DNA of 64,000 bases, from assembly GCF_900168065.1 (NCBI RefSeq), contig NZ_FUZZ01000004.1, positions 124,001 to 188,000 on the forward strand. Reading direction: 5' to 3'. Below the pieces are notes generated by a model. That model did no database searches. It saw only the letters and a program-made list of their open reading frames with translations, and was not told the DNA's origin. Each line of letters starts with the position of its first letter. Position 1 is the stretch's first letter. This stretch comes from Chitinophaga ginsengisegetis. Lineage in GTDB: Bacteria; Bacteroidota; Bacteroidia; Chitinophagales; Chitinophagaceae. The translations under genes and the position numbers were made by a program. This document shows positions 35,180-43,398 of this stretch, piece by piece.

Positions 35180-35653
35180 TTAGTCTTCCTTGCCTTCTAC
35201 CACGGCGGTAGCTTCATTGAAATAAGACAGCTGCTGCATCTTTGAAGTGCCTTTGTGCAGGTTTTTAGCCAGCAGTTGTAAAGCTTTCTTTGTTTCATCC
35301 AGCGCTTTCTGCGGATCGTTCATTTCCTGTTGCTGTAAGGCCACCAGTACCTGCTGCTCACGCTGCTGGTGCTGTTTGAGCGCATAGCCAATGCCTACTG
35401 CCACCATGATGACGGCTGCATACTTCATCCAGTGCCTCCAGGGTGACAGCTTCACCACTTTTACCGGCGGCGCGTCCCATACTTTTTCCGCCTCCCGGTG
35501 AAAATACCCGAACAAGGGGGCTGCTTCCTGCAACGCTTCCGGCAGGGCTGGATGTGGTGTACTGAAAAAATCCCGCAACACCGCTTCCTCTTCAAGGGTA
35601 GTTTCTCCTTCCCAATACTTTTCCACCAATACAGTGATTTCTTTATAATCCAT
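35180..35653 (-). CDS. Putative membrane anti-sigma-like protein
   Basis: 157-residue protein: a cytoplasmic helical N-terminus beginning MDYKEITVLVEKYWEGETTLEEEAVLRDFF, one membrane helix (KYAAVIMVAVGIGYAL, ~85-102) and a short C-terminal coiled region. The YWEGETTLEEE start is the pattern of anti-sigma factors linked to ECF sigma factors. The frame opens at 35698, inside the sigma gene, but the ATG at 35653 gives the usual start and leaves an 11-base overlap with it. It is probably the anti-sigma factor. Confidence 0.65.
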   Translation of the reverse strand: MDYKEITVLVEKYWEGETTLEEEAVLRDFFSTPHPALPEALQEAAPLFGYFHREAEKVWDAPPVKVVKLSPWRHWMKYAAVIMVAVGIGYALKQHQQREQQVLVALQQQEMNDPQKALDETKKALQLLAKNLHKGTSKMQQLSYFNEATAVVEGKED

Positions 35654-36158
35654 ATACCTGCAGGTTTTGTAGTTTTTCGCGTACCGTTTTACGGGCACGG
35701 TGCAAATTCACTTTAACGTCGTTCATGTCTATATCGAGTATGTCGGCGATCTCCTGGTAGGAATGTCCGTCGATATCCCTCAGTTGAAGGATGGTGCGGT
35801 ACTTTTCCGGCAGCCCGTTGATGGCCACATGCACTTTCTCCATTACATCATTCTGTTCCGTTACCGCATGCGGACTTTTCTGGTGCGTTGCCGGCAGCTC
35901 TCCTGCCCTGTCCAGTTCATCAGACATCCGGTATTTCCTGGATTTGATTTTATCCAGGGCCAGGTTGCGGGTGATGCGCATGCACCATGCTTCCATGTTT
36001 TGCAGCTCCGCCATCTTCTCCTGCATGTCCCATACTTTCATGAGGGCATCCTGGGTAATATCCTGCGCGTCTTCCTCGTTGCCCAGCAGGCGGAAAGCAA
36101 AGCGGTAAAGCTTTTGCCTGACTGGAACTACCTGGGTAAGGAATCGATCTAATGACAT
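35643..36158 (-). CDS. ECF sigma factor
   Basis: 171-residue sigma-70-family ECF factor. Region 2 holds LYRFAFRLLGNEEDAQDITQDALMKVWD (~18-45) and region 4 holds LPEKYRTILQLRDIDGHSYQEIADILDIDMNDVKVNLHRAR. It directs RNA polymerase to its own regulon, which probably includes the anti-sigma and two DUF4252 genes downstream. The stop overlaps the anti-sigma-like start by 11 bases. No promoter was recognised. Confidence 0.93.
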   Translation of the reverse strand: MSLDRFLTQVVPVRQKLYRFAFRLLGNEEDAQDITQDALMKVWDMQEKMAELQNMEAWCMRITRNLALDKIKSRKYRMSDELDRAGELPATHQKSPHAVTEQNDVMEKVHVAINGLPEKYRTILQLRDIDGHSYQEIADILDIDMNDVKVNLHRARKTVREKLQNLQVYGL

Positions 36159-36245
36159 GCAGAATAGTACGTTTTGAAAGAAGACGACTGTAAAAAGAAG
36201 ATGTTACAAAGATGCGGATATTTTTTTTGAGAGATGGGCCGGGCG

Positions 36246-37301
36246 CTAGTCCAGTTTGATCCGCGGATCAATGAGCGTATACAGCAGATCGGCCAGGAGG
36301 TTGACGATCACGAAGATGCCGGCCGTAAAAAGAATGGCCCCCATCACAACGGGGAAGTCGAATTTGTCCAGCGCCTCCACGGTTACCTTGCCGATGCCTT
36401 TCCAGCCAAAGATGTATTCCACGAAGAAGGCGCCTGCCAGCAGTTCGGCAAACCAGCCGGTGATAGCAGTAATAACCGGGTTGAGCGCATTGGGCAGCGC
36501 ATGCCGCCAGATCACCGTAGACCGGGAAAGCCCTTTGGCATAGGCGGTGCGGATATAATCCTGGTGCAATACATCCAGCATGGCGCTACGGGTGAGTTGC
36601 ACAATGATGGCCAACGGGCGGATACCGAGGGTAATGGCTGGCAGTACCAGGTTGCGCAGGTTTAATACCCTGCCTTTGAACGGATCTACATCAAACAGGT
36701 TGCCCGACATATGCAGGCCGGTGTAATCGCTGAGTACAAAGCCAAACAGGTAAGCCAGCACGATGCCGGCAAAAAATGAAGGGGCTGAAATGCCCGCCAC
36801 GCTGGCGAACACGGCGCCGGTGTCCATCCAGGTATTTTGCTTCACCGCCGATAATACACCCAGGGCGATACCGGTGATGGTGGCAAACACCATTGCCGCT
36901 ACTGCCAGCAGCAAGGTACCCGGCAATGCTTCCATTAAAATATCCCACACCTGTTTTTTGCCCTGGTAAGAGCGGCGGAGATAGGGTGCTTTCAATACCA
37001 GGAGCTTATCATTTGATATATGCGCTACCGTTAGATAGCGGAGATTTTCATCTGCCTCCTGTTGGGTGTGGATTCCAACCGGCAGGAGGTCGTTCAGATA
37101 ATACAGGAACTGCGTCCCGACCGGCTGGTCGAGATGCAGTTCCCGGCGCACGTTTTCCAGGGAAGCCACGTCGGCCCGCTGTCCTAATGTAAGCCGCGCC
37201 GGATCGCCGGGCAGCACATTGAACAGGAAGAACACCAGCACCACTACACCGAGCAGTACCAGCAATCCATATCCGGTTTTACGAAGCAGAAAACGAAGCA
37301 T
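36246..37301 (-). CDS. ABC permease, OppB/DppB type
   Basis: 351-residue permease with the oligopeptide-transporter layout: N-terminal helix plus VFFLFNVLPGDPARLTLGQRAD, and the C-terminal helical core with the EAA loop (SAMLDVLHQDYIRTAYAKGL, WRHALPNALNPVITAITGW). Residues ~45-125 form an enlarged periplasmic insertion after the first helix. Its usual partners (DppC, ATPases, binding protein) are absent here, so the cognate operon must be elsewhere or it is an orphan. It is separated by 6 bases from the BT_3928-like gene upstream. Confidence 0.87.
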   Translation of the reverse strand: MLRFLLRKTGYGLLVLLGVVVLVFFLFNVLPGDPARLTLGQRADVASLENVRRELHLDQPVGTQFLYYLNDLLPVGIHTQQEADENLRYLTVAHISNDKLLVLKAPYLRRSYQGKKQVWDILMEALPGTLLLAVAAMVFATITGIALGVLSAVKQNTWMDTGAVFASVAGISAPSFFAGIVLAYLFGFVLSDYTGLHMSGNLFDVDPFKGRVLNLRNLVLPAITLGIRPLAIIVQLTRSAMLDVLHQDYIRTAYAKGLSRSTVIWRHALPNALNPVITAITGWFAELLAGAFFVEYIFGWKGIGKVTVEALDKFDFPVVMGAILFTAGIFVIVNLLADLLYTLIDPRIKLD

Positions 37302-37307
37302 ATATTA

Positions 37308-38390
37308 TTATGGTATATCATTGTAGTGCCACTTCCCTTTAATGGTGCCTTTGTTCAGCAGGATCAGGGCAGGATTGCTTCTGCCGGCGGTTTTAATGGC
37401 TACGCCATCCATCTGTACAAAAGGAAACTCCAGGCCGTGTTGTTGCTTGAAGGCCGCAATCTCCTCTTTGGTAGAAGCGGTTACTCCATATATAACTACC
37501 TGCTGGTTTTTCCATTGCTGTTGCAGCGCTTTTATTTTCTCGTCCCAACCGCTGCCGGCCTTTTGGGTATTCAGTACCAGGAAGAGATATACCGGTTTGG
37601 ATTCAGACAGGATAGCTTCCGTTTGGTTAACCCCATCGAGGTCAGTGAGGATGAAATCCTTGATAGCCGGTTCTGCGTTTCCTTTCTTCACCAGTTTATC
37701 TTTACGGTCTACAAACTTCCAGGTGCTGTCTGACCACGGGTAGTTGTCGGCAGTAAATTCTTTCTTCTCTCCATTCTTTTCATATATAAACATCATCTCG
37801 TACACGTCTGGTGTAGCGCCCGGAGGCAGTTTCATCTTCTCCGGAATATTATTACCTACTTTATAAGGCAGGCAATCAAAGAGCGGCAGGTGTTTTAAAG
37901 TGTACCGCTGGATACCAAAGGCGAACAAAACGGAGAGCAGGAATACTGCACCGGCTCCTTTAAAGAGCGGCTGTATGGTATTGCGGTAAAAGAAGATAAC
38001 GAGGATCATCACCAGCAGGATCACATCTTTCCAGAAGGTTTCCACGGCAGTGAGTTTGATACAGTCGCCAAAGCAGCCGCATTCGCGGATAGTACCACTG
38101 AACAACGCATATCCTGTGAGGAAAGTAAAGAATATAATAAGCAGCAATAGCAGTACGGAAAAGATCCGCATGCGGTAGCCGATAAGTACCGCTACACCGG
38201 CAATAATTTCAAAGGCATTCATGATAATAGAAAATGCCAGCGAATAGGGAGAAAGGAATGTGAGATGCAGCACTTCGAAAAACTCCTCCATTTTATAGCT
38301 GAGTCCTAACGGATCATTGGCTTTAATCAGACCAGAGAAAATGAATAACACCCCAACGATTATACGTAACAGGTTAAGGATAATCTTCAT
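37308..38390 (-). CDS. BT_3928-like DoxX/MauE membrane protein
   Basis: 360-residue protein. The N-terminal ~150 residues form a four-helix DoxX/MauE-type domain (RIIVGVLFIFSGLIKANDPLGLSYK, CGCFGDC motif after the third helix). The C-terminal ~200 residues are a soluble region resembling a thioredoxin-like fold without a clear CxxC. This is the BT_3928 family, common in Bacteroidota and sometimes associated with disulfide or quinone redox. It is probably co-transcribed with the OppB-like gene 6 bases downstream. Confidence 0.83.
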   Translation of the reverse strand: MKIILNLLRIIVGVLFIFSGLIKANDPLGLSYKMEEFFEVLHLTFLSPYSLAFSIIMNAFEIIAGVAVLIGYRMRIFSVLLLLLIIFFTFLTGYALFSGTIRECGCFGDCIKLTAVETFWKDVILLVMILVIFFYRNTIQPLFKGAGAVFLLSVLFAFGIQRYTLKHLPLFDCLPYKVGNNIPEKMKLPPGATPDVYEMMFIYEKNGEKKEFTADNYPWSDSTWKFVDRKDKLVKKGNAEPAIKDFILTDLDGVNQTEAILSESKPVYLFLVLNTQKAGSGWDEKIKALQQQWKNQQVVIYGVTASTKEEIAAFKQQHGLEFPFVQMDGVAIKTAGRSNPALILLNKGTIKGKWHYNDIP

Positions 38391-38554
38391 AAAATAGTTT
38401 AATGGTTAAGTGATCCGTGAAGATAAGAACAATCAGGGTTTACCTCTCCGGGAAATTGATGAGCGTATCTGAAAGTGAGTTGACAGCGCGTCAAATCTAT
38501 TTCTGAAATTGAACGTCTAAATTCCTAAATTCGGAAATGATTGATTTTCCTTCT

Positions 38555-38562
38555 TAGATTTG
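38555..38562 (+). promoter_or_regulatory. -7 promoter element (TAGATTTG)
   Basis: Perfect TAnnTTTG match 75 bases before folP, giving a leader of about 68 bases. The leader shows no clear structure. Confidence 0.6.
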
Positions 38563-38637
38563 CAGGCAAAATAAAGAATTTCAGGTAAAAGGCCGGAACT
38601 ATGTGAAAATTCAGGAGCAACTTCTTAACGCATTCAA

Positions 38638-39501
38638 ATGAAACCACACCATATCCCGACAACAACATCTTCACCGGTAATAAATTGCAGGGGCCAATTG
38701 TTATCCCTGGCTACTCCTGCTGTAATGGGTATTATCAATGTTACCACCGATTCCTTTTATGAGGGCAACCGCATGCATGAGCTGCACCAGGTGATGGAGA
38801 AAGCGAAACAACACCTGGAGGAAGGCGCCGCCATACTGGATCTGGGCGCGCAGAGTACCCGGCCGGGTGCGGAGATGGTGGGACCGGAAGAAGAGATGCA
38901 CCGGCTGATTCCTGCTATCCATGCCATTCTGAATAAATATCCTGCTGCCATTATATCTGTAGATACATGGTATGCTGCGGTGGCAGAGAAAGCAGTACAT
39001 GCCGGCGCCGCTATTATTAATGATGTAAGCGCCGGGGATATGGATGCGGCTATGATTCCGGTTGTTGGTACGCTGCAGGTGCCTTATATTGCGATGCACA
39101 TGCAGGGCAAACCTGCTACTATGCAACAAAATCCGCAGTATGAAGATGTGGTTGCCGATGTACTGGATTACCTGAAGGAAAAGCTGGCGGCCTGCCGTGC
39201 TGCAGGTATAAAAGACTTTATTGCTGACCCGGGATTTGGCTTTGGAAAAACAATTGACCATAACTATGCCTTGCTGAAAAACCTGCGCCTGTTTTACGAT
39301 ATACTTGGCGTACCTGTGCTGACGGGTATTTCCCGTAAGTCGATGATCTATAAACTGCTGAACATAACCCCTGCCGAAGCCTTGAACGGCACCACCGTAT
39401 TAAACACCATTGCCTTGCAACAGGGCACACATATATTAAGGGTACACGATGTAAAAGCCGCTGTGGAAGCGGTAAGGATTATGGAGAAAATGAATGGATA
39501 A
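38638..39501 (+). CDS. folP: Dihydropteroate synthase
   Basis: 287-residue folate enzyme that joins 6-hydroxymethyl-dihydropterin pyrophosphate with p-aminobenzoate; the target of sulfonamides. Signatures: MGIINVTTDSFYEGNR (near 30-45), DLGAQSTRPGAEMVGPEEE, SVDTW, DPGFGFGKTIDHNYALL and GISRKSMI. Full length. It is followed by cdaA after 24 bases; folP-cdaA is a recurrent Bacteroidota pair. Confidence 0.95.
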   Translation: MKPHHIPTTTSSPVINCRGQLLSLATPAVMGIINVTTDSFYEGNRMHELHQVMEKAKQHLEEGAAILDLGAQSTRPGAEMVGPEEEMHRLIPAIHAILNKYPAAIISVDTWYAAVAEKAVHAGAAIINDVSAGDMDAAMIPVVGTLQVPYIAMHMQGKPATMQQNPQYEDVVADVLDYLKEKLAACRAAGIKDFIADPGFGFGKTIDHNYALLKNLRLFYDILGVPVLTGISRKSMIYKLLNITPAEALNGTTVLNTIALQQGTHILRVHDVKAAVEAVRIMEKMNG

Positions 39502-39525
39502 TTTAATCTTGCTATTTTTACAACT

Positions 39526-40338
39526 ATGAAGGAAGTAATAGAATTTTATGGAGTTGAGTTTCGATGGCTGGATCTTCTGGACCTGCTGATTGTTGTTTTT
39601 TTAATCATTCAGTTGTATCGTTTATTAAAGGGTAGTCTTGCTTTTAATATTTTCGTAGGCCTGTTAATGGTATATGCAGCGTATTTCCTGGTGAGGGCAT
39701 TGAAGATGCCTATCCTCACTATTATCCTGCAGAACTTTATTAACGTTGGTATCATTGCGATCATTATCATCTTCCAGCCGGAGATCAGGAAGTTCCTGCT
39801 GGTGCTGGGCAAGAAAACCCCCTTGAGCAAGGATAGTTTTTTAACCAAGTTGTTCCTGCCTGATAAGTTTAAGAGTTATAAAGAAGAAGAAAACATTATT
39901 AATGAAATTATTGTGGCAGTAAGCCGGATGCAGAGCACCTTTACCGGGGCTTTGATGGTGATTGCCACCACCTACCGGTTGAAATTTGATTCTGCGTCCA
40001 GTATTCCTATCGATGGGAACGTGAGTGCAAAGCTGATTGAAAGTATTTTTGAGAAGCACAGCCCGCTGCACGATGGCGCGCTGATTATTGTGGGTAATAA
40101 GATCCTGGCGGCCAAAGTGATCCTGCCGGTATCGGAGAATCCGAACCTGCCTACCCGTATCGGGTTGCGCCACCGGTCGGCCGTAGGGATTACAGAGCAT
40201 AGCGATAACCTGGCGATCATTGTTTCTGAAGAAAGGGGTACGGTGTCTTATGCGATCGATGGGGTGCTTACCCAGGATGTATCACTGGAAGACCTGAAAG
40301 TGAAATTGTACGAGGTGCTGATAGACGGGTACGCCTGA
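39526..40338 (+). CDS. cdaA: Diadenylate cyclase CdaA
   Basis: 270-residue membrane enzyme making cyclic di-AMP from two ATP. Three N-terminal helices (~18-85: LLIVVFLIIQLYRLL, IFVGLLMVYAAYFLV, IIAIIIIFQPEIRKFLL) precede the DAC domain, which has D183-G184-A185 (HDGALIIVGNKILAA) and R215-H216-R217 (GLRHRSAVG). Cyclic di-AMP usually tunes potassium and cell-wall homeostasis. The CdaR and GlmM partners of Firmicutes are not here. Transcribed with folP; ends ahead of an 11-bp tandem repeat and a shared terminator. Confidence 0.94.
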   Translation: MKEVIEFYGVEFRWLDLLDLLIVVFLIIQLYRLLKGSLAFNIFVGLLMVYAAYFLVRALKMPILTIILQNFINVGIIAIIIIFQPEIRKFLLVLGKKTPLSKDSFLTKLFLPDKFKSYKEEENIINEIIVAVSRMQSTFTGALMVIATTYRLKFDSASSIPIDGNVSAKLIESIFEKHSPLHDGALIIVGNKILAAKVILPVSENPNLPTRIGLRHRSAVGITEHSDNLAIIVSEERGTVSYAIDGVLTQDVSLEDLKVKLYEVLIDGYA

Positions 40339-40348
40339 TACTTTAAAC

Positions 40349-40392
40349 ACGCTTTATCTACGCTTCATGTACGCTTTATCTACGCTTCATCC
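40349..40392. repeat. 11-bp tandem repeat (4 units)
   Basis: Four consecutive 11-base units: ACGCTTTATCT, ACGCTTCATGT, ACGCTTTATCT, ACGCTTCATCC, giving a 22-base superrepeat. It lies in the short gap between cdaA and the shared terminator. Periodicity is similar to the 11-base array at 63780-63911. Confidence 0.75.
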
Positions 40393-40430
40393 CTGGCGAT
40401 GAGGTGGACCTGAAGAAACTGCATAAAAAG

Positions 40431-40465
40431 AAAGCCCCCTGCCAAACGGCAGGGGGCTTTCTTTT
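40431..40465. terminator. Bidirectional terminator
   Basis: Perfect 13-bp arms (40431-40443 and 40448-40460) with a 4-base loop; T-runs on both sides (TTTTTAT on the plus strand, CTTTTTATGC on the minus). It serves cdaA and the convergent FKBP gene. Confidence 0.9.
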
Positions 40466-40478
40466 TATGTTGTAATAA

Positions 40479-41360
40479 TTACTTACCTGGAGTTGGCGTA
40501 ATTGGTTGAGCCGGAGCCGGAGCACCTGCTTTAATGTCTACCAGTTGTACATCAAATACAAGGATAGAGTTTCCAGGAATTACCGGAGGACTTCCCTGTA
40601 AGCCATAAGCCAGTACAGAAGGAATTACCAGGGTAGCTTTGGAACCTTTTTTCAGGCCGCTTAAACCAGCATCCCAGCCTTTGATCACGAAACCGCGGCC
40701 GATAGGGAATTTAATTGGTTCTAAGGGCATACCTGGGCGCATAGTTGAATCCTGGCTGGAATCAAATACTTTACCGGTGGTGAGTTTACCAGTGTAGTGT
40801 ACATAAACGGTATCACCTGGATTAGGTGTACTGCCTGTACCTTCCTGGGTTACTGCTACGTAAACGCCTTCAGCGTTTTTAGTGGCGTTGATCTTGTTTT
40901 TATCCAGGTACTCTTTAATGAGTTTTTCGTCTTTTTCTTTCTGGGCAGCAGCAGAGTATTTGTTTTCTACCGCGAAAGTGATTTTCAGTTTATCACCTTT
41001 TTTACCAAATGGAGGACGCTCCTGAGCTGGTAATGAATCCCATGGAATGATAAAAGTAGCGCTATCACCTTCGTGGAGGAGAGCAATACCTTCCATCAGA
41101 TCGTACTTGTTCTGTGGTTTTGCCACCAGCACCGGAATCGCAGCACCTACCATTTTACGGGAATCGCCCAGCAGGGAGTCATTGATACGCTGGGTAACAT
41201 TCACCAGGGCAGTATCGCCTAATTTCAGTTGTGCTCCGCTGCCGGATTTGTGAACGATATACTCAATACCGCCCGGTGTTTTTTTAACACCTGTACCGCA
41301 ACTGGCTAAAAGAAAGCCTAAAGCCGCAGTTGCAACTAAAAACTGATTGTTTTTTTTCAT
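40479..41360 (-). CDS. FKBP-type peptidyl-prolyl isomerase lipoprotein
   Basis: 293-residue predicted lipoprotein (MKKNNQFLVATAALGFLLASC, lipobox LLASC). A divergent FKBP-like region (~30-135, YIVHKSGSGAQLKLGDTALV) is followed by a linker helix (~137-160) and a canonical FKBP domain (~170-278: GDTVYVHYTGKLTTGKVFDSS, FVIKGWDAGLSGLKKGSKA). It catalyses cis/trans proline isomerisation or chaperones proteins in the periplasm or at the outer membrane. The gene converges with cdaA on a shared terminator. Confidence 0.9.
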   Translation of the reverse strand: MKKNNQFLVATAALGFLLASCGTGVKKTPGGIEYIVHKSGSGAQLKLGDTALVNVTQRINDSLLGDSRKMVGAAIPVLVAKPQNKYDLMEGIALLHEGDSATFIIPWDSLPAQERPPFGKKGDKLKITFAVENKYSAAAQKEKDEKLIKEYLDKNKINATKNAEGVYVAVTQEGTGSTPNPGDTVYVHYTGKLTTGKVFDSSQDSTMRPGMPLEPIKFPIGRGFVIKGWDAGLSGLKKGSKATLVIPSVLAYGLQGSPPVIPGNSILVFDVQLVDIKAGAPAPAQPITPTPGK

Positions 41361-41398
41361 TTGATTGTATTAGTAGGTTGAAATACTTTATTTACAGT

Positions 41399-42403
41399 TT
41401 ATTGTAACAGGTCTTCGTTCTCTTCCACGGCTTTGATAAAGCGGTCCACTGTTTTTTCCAGCGGATCGGTGCTGCGCCCTCCTGAAGCGTTGAAATGCCC
41501 TCCCCCGTCGAAATATTTGCGGGCGAAGGTATTTACGTCGAAGTCGCCTTTGGAGCGGAACGACAATTTCACTTCCGAATTGCGGTCAATGATCAAAGCG
41601 GCCATCTTGATGCCCTGTATGGATAACAGGAAATTCACGAGTCCTTCGGTATCTCCGGTCTGGAGGTCGAACCGTTTAAGATCGGAATACGGGATGGCCA
41701 GCATGGCGGTATTATATTCATAGAACACTTCCATGCGGTTCAGCAGACTATGTCCGAGGAAGCGCAGGCGGTTTTCCAGGAAGTTATCATAGATCGCCTG
41801 GTGGATCACCTCATGTTTCAGTCCTCTTTCCATCAGGTCGGCCACCATACGGTGTACAGCAGCAGAGGTAGATGCAAAGCGGAAAGATCCTGTATCTGTT
41901 ACAGTGCCGGCATAAATGCACTGTGCAATTTCGAGGTTAATATACTGCTCATCTCCCAATTTATATATAGTTTCATAAACTAATTGGGCGGTGGAGCTGG
42001 CTTTTGTATCGCTCACCCCGTAGTCAAAGCTGGGCTGTGGCTCCAGATGGTGATCTATCAGAATTTTGATACAGTCCAGTTTTTCCAGGTGGGGCGCCAG
42101 ATTTTTGGTGCGGTAGAGGGCGTTGAAGTCCAGGCAAAACAGGAGATCAATGCCTTCCAGTGCCTGAATGGCCCGATCCATAGAGGATTCGTAGTCAATC
42201 ACGTCGTCCGCGCCTGGCATCCACTTCAGGAAATCCGGAAAATTTGTAGGTGAGATTACAGTTACCTGATGCCCTTTCTGTACTAAGTAGTGATACATTG
42301 CTAAGGAAGATCCCATCGCATCCGCGTCCGGCTTCTGGTGCATCGTAATCACCACTTTCTTAGGGCTCTCCAGCAAAGGCTTAATTTCCTCGATCGGCTT
42401 CAT
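41399..42403 (-). CDS. NrnA-like DHH phosphoesterase
   Basis: 334-residue DHH-DHHA1 phosphoesterase. Motifs: MHQKPDADAMGSSLAMY (DHH motif I), IDLLFCLDFN, ILIDHHLEP (DHH motif) and the DHHA1 GGGH block YFDGGGHFNASGGRS near the C-terminus. Members act as oligoribonuclease, 3'-phosphoadenosine 5'-phosphate phosphatase or pApA hydrolase (NrnA/GdpP relatives). Presence of cdaA 1 kb away makes a role in c-di-AMP turnover worth considering; this is inference. Confidence 0.9.
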   Translation of the reverse strand: MKPIEEIKPLLESPKKVVITMHQKPDADAMGSSLAMYHYLVQKGHQVTVISPTNFPDFLKWMPGADDVIDYESSMDRAIQALEGIDLLFCLDFNALYRTKNLAPHLEKLDCIKILIDHHLEPQPSFDYGVSDTKASSTAQLVYETIYKLGDEQYINLEIAQCIYAGTVTDTGSFRFASTSAAVHRMVADLMERGLKHEVIHQAIYDNFLENRLRFLGHSLLNRMEVFYEYNTAMLAIPYSDLKRFDLQTGDTEGLVNFLLSIQGIKMAALIIDRNSEVKLSFRSKGDFDVNTFARKYFDGGGHFNASGGRSTDPLEKTVDRFIKAVEENEDLLQ

Positions 42404-42527
42404 TAAAAAACTGTAATGTTAAGAGTTGATTTCCAATCACAACAAGTGGTTGAAACAGAAAACGAAGTGCGAAGATCTTTATTTGAGCCAGAATTTCAAA
42501 ATTTTTTACCACTAAAGAAAATGTAAT

Positions 42528-42535
42528 TACTTTTG
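42528..42535 (+). promoter_or_regulatory. -7 promoter element (TACTTTTG)
   Basis: Perfect TAnnTTTG match 33 bases before the ndk start codon. Confidence 0.6.
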
Positions 42536-42568
42536 CGGCCTAATCTGTAATTCGGAATTAAACATTAT

Positions 42569-42985
42569 ATGAGCAACAGAACATTTACTATGATCAAGCC
42601 TGATGCAGTAGCAAACGGGCACATTGGCGGCATTTTAAACATGATCAACGCTGCAGGTTTCCGCATCGTAGCCATGAAAATGACGCAGTTATCTACTGCT
42701 AAAGCAGGTGAGTTTTATGCAGTACATGCGGAAAGACCTTTTTACGGTGAACTGGTAGAATTCATGAGCAGCGGCCATATCGTAGCGGCTATCCTGGAGA
42801 AAGACAACGCCGTAGAAGATTTTCGCAAACTGATCGGTGCTACCAATCCTGCCAATGCAGAGGAAGGTACCATCCGTAAAAAATACGCAGAGTCTATCGG
42901 CCGCAACGCGGTTCATGGTTCCGACTCTGATGAGAACGCTGCTATAGAAGGTAACTTCTTCTTCAGCGGTCTGGAGAAATTCTAG
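42569..42985 (+). CDS. ndk: Nucleoside diphosphate kinase
   Basis: 138-residue enzyme transferring the gamma-phosphate from ATP to nucleoside diphosphates via a phosphohistidine. H116 is in the catalytic [14 protein letters not shown] motif; K10 ([16 protein letters not shown]) and R-rich [12 protein letters not shown] form the nucleotide site. Length is standard. Single gene with its own promoter and terminator. Confidence 0.97.
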   Translation: MSNRTFTMIKPDAVANGHIGGILNMINAAGFRIVAMKMTQLSTAKAGEFYAVHAERPFYGELVEFMSSGHIVAAILEKDNAVEDFRKLIGATNPANAEEGTIRKKYAESIGRNAVHGSDSDENAAIEGNFFFSGLEKF

Positions 42986-43010
42986 TACTGATTGGCAAAA
43001 TCATTACCAC

Positions 43011-43042
43011 AAAGGTCAGCTTCGTTGAGGCTGACCTTTTTT
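43011..43042 (+). terminator. Rho-independent terminator after ndk
   Basis: Arms AAAGGTCAGC (43011-43020) and GCTGACCTTT (43030-43039) with a 9-base loop and a T-run. It starts 26 bases after the ndk stop. Confidence 0.9.
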
Positions 43043-43366
43043 ATTTGTTATGTAGTTCATTTTAAATAACTTATGTAATTCTAACAAAGTATTACTTTAA
43101 ACAAGAAGATAAAACTGCCAAAAAGGCGCAATCACATGATTTTTAATAAAAATATGATACCTGAAAACAGGCAAAAAAGATCGTTCCAAACGTAAAAACC
43201 AGCATTTTTTATATCTCAATAAAAATATCATTATCAATCAATTATAACAAAACATCATCATCTTACTTTAAGTAAAACCACTCCCCTCTTTTTATCTCTA
43301 AAAACACCCGTTTTTACTGGTATTATTTTACCACTTTAAAGATATTTTCCCGGATAGCCGTTACCG

Positions 43367-43374
43367 TAGTTTTG
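43367..43374 (+). promoter_or_regulatory. -7 promoter element (TAGTTTTG)
   Basis: Perfect TAnnTTTG match 24 bases before the xerD ATG; leader ~18 bases. Confidence 0.6.
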
Positions 43375-43398
43375 TAAAAAAGCATTTAACTTGCCGGC

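Larger units (their letters stand above)
42986..43398. other. AT-rich intergenic region before xerD
   Basis: 413 bases between ndk and xerD. It opens with the ndk terminator and ends with the xerD -7 element. The stretch 43041-43366 is strongly AT-rich with no ORF, tRNA or repeat that I could support. Confidence 0.5.

Noticed and set aside
42569-42985. Riboswitch upstream of ndk
   Set aside because: The short AT-rich leader has no recognisable conserved core; only a -7 element is supported.
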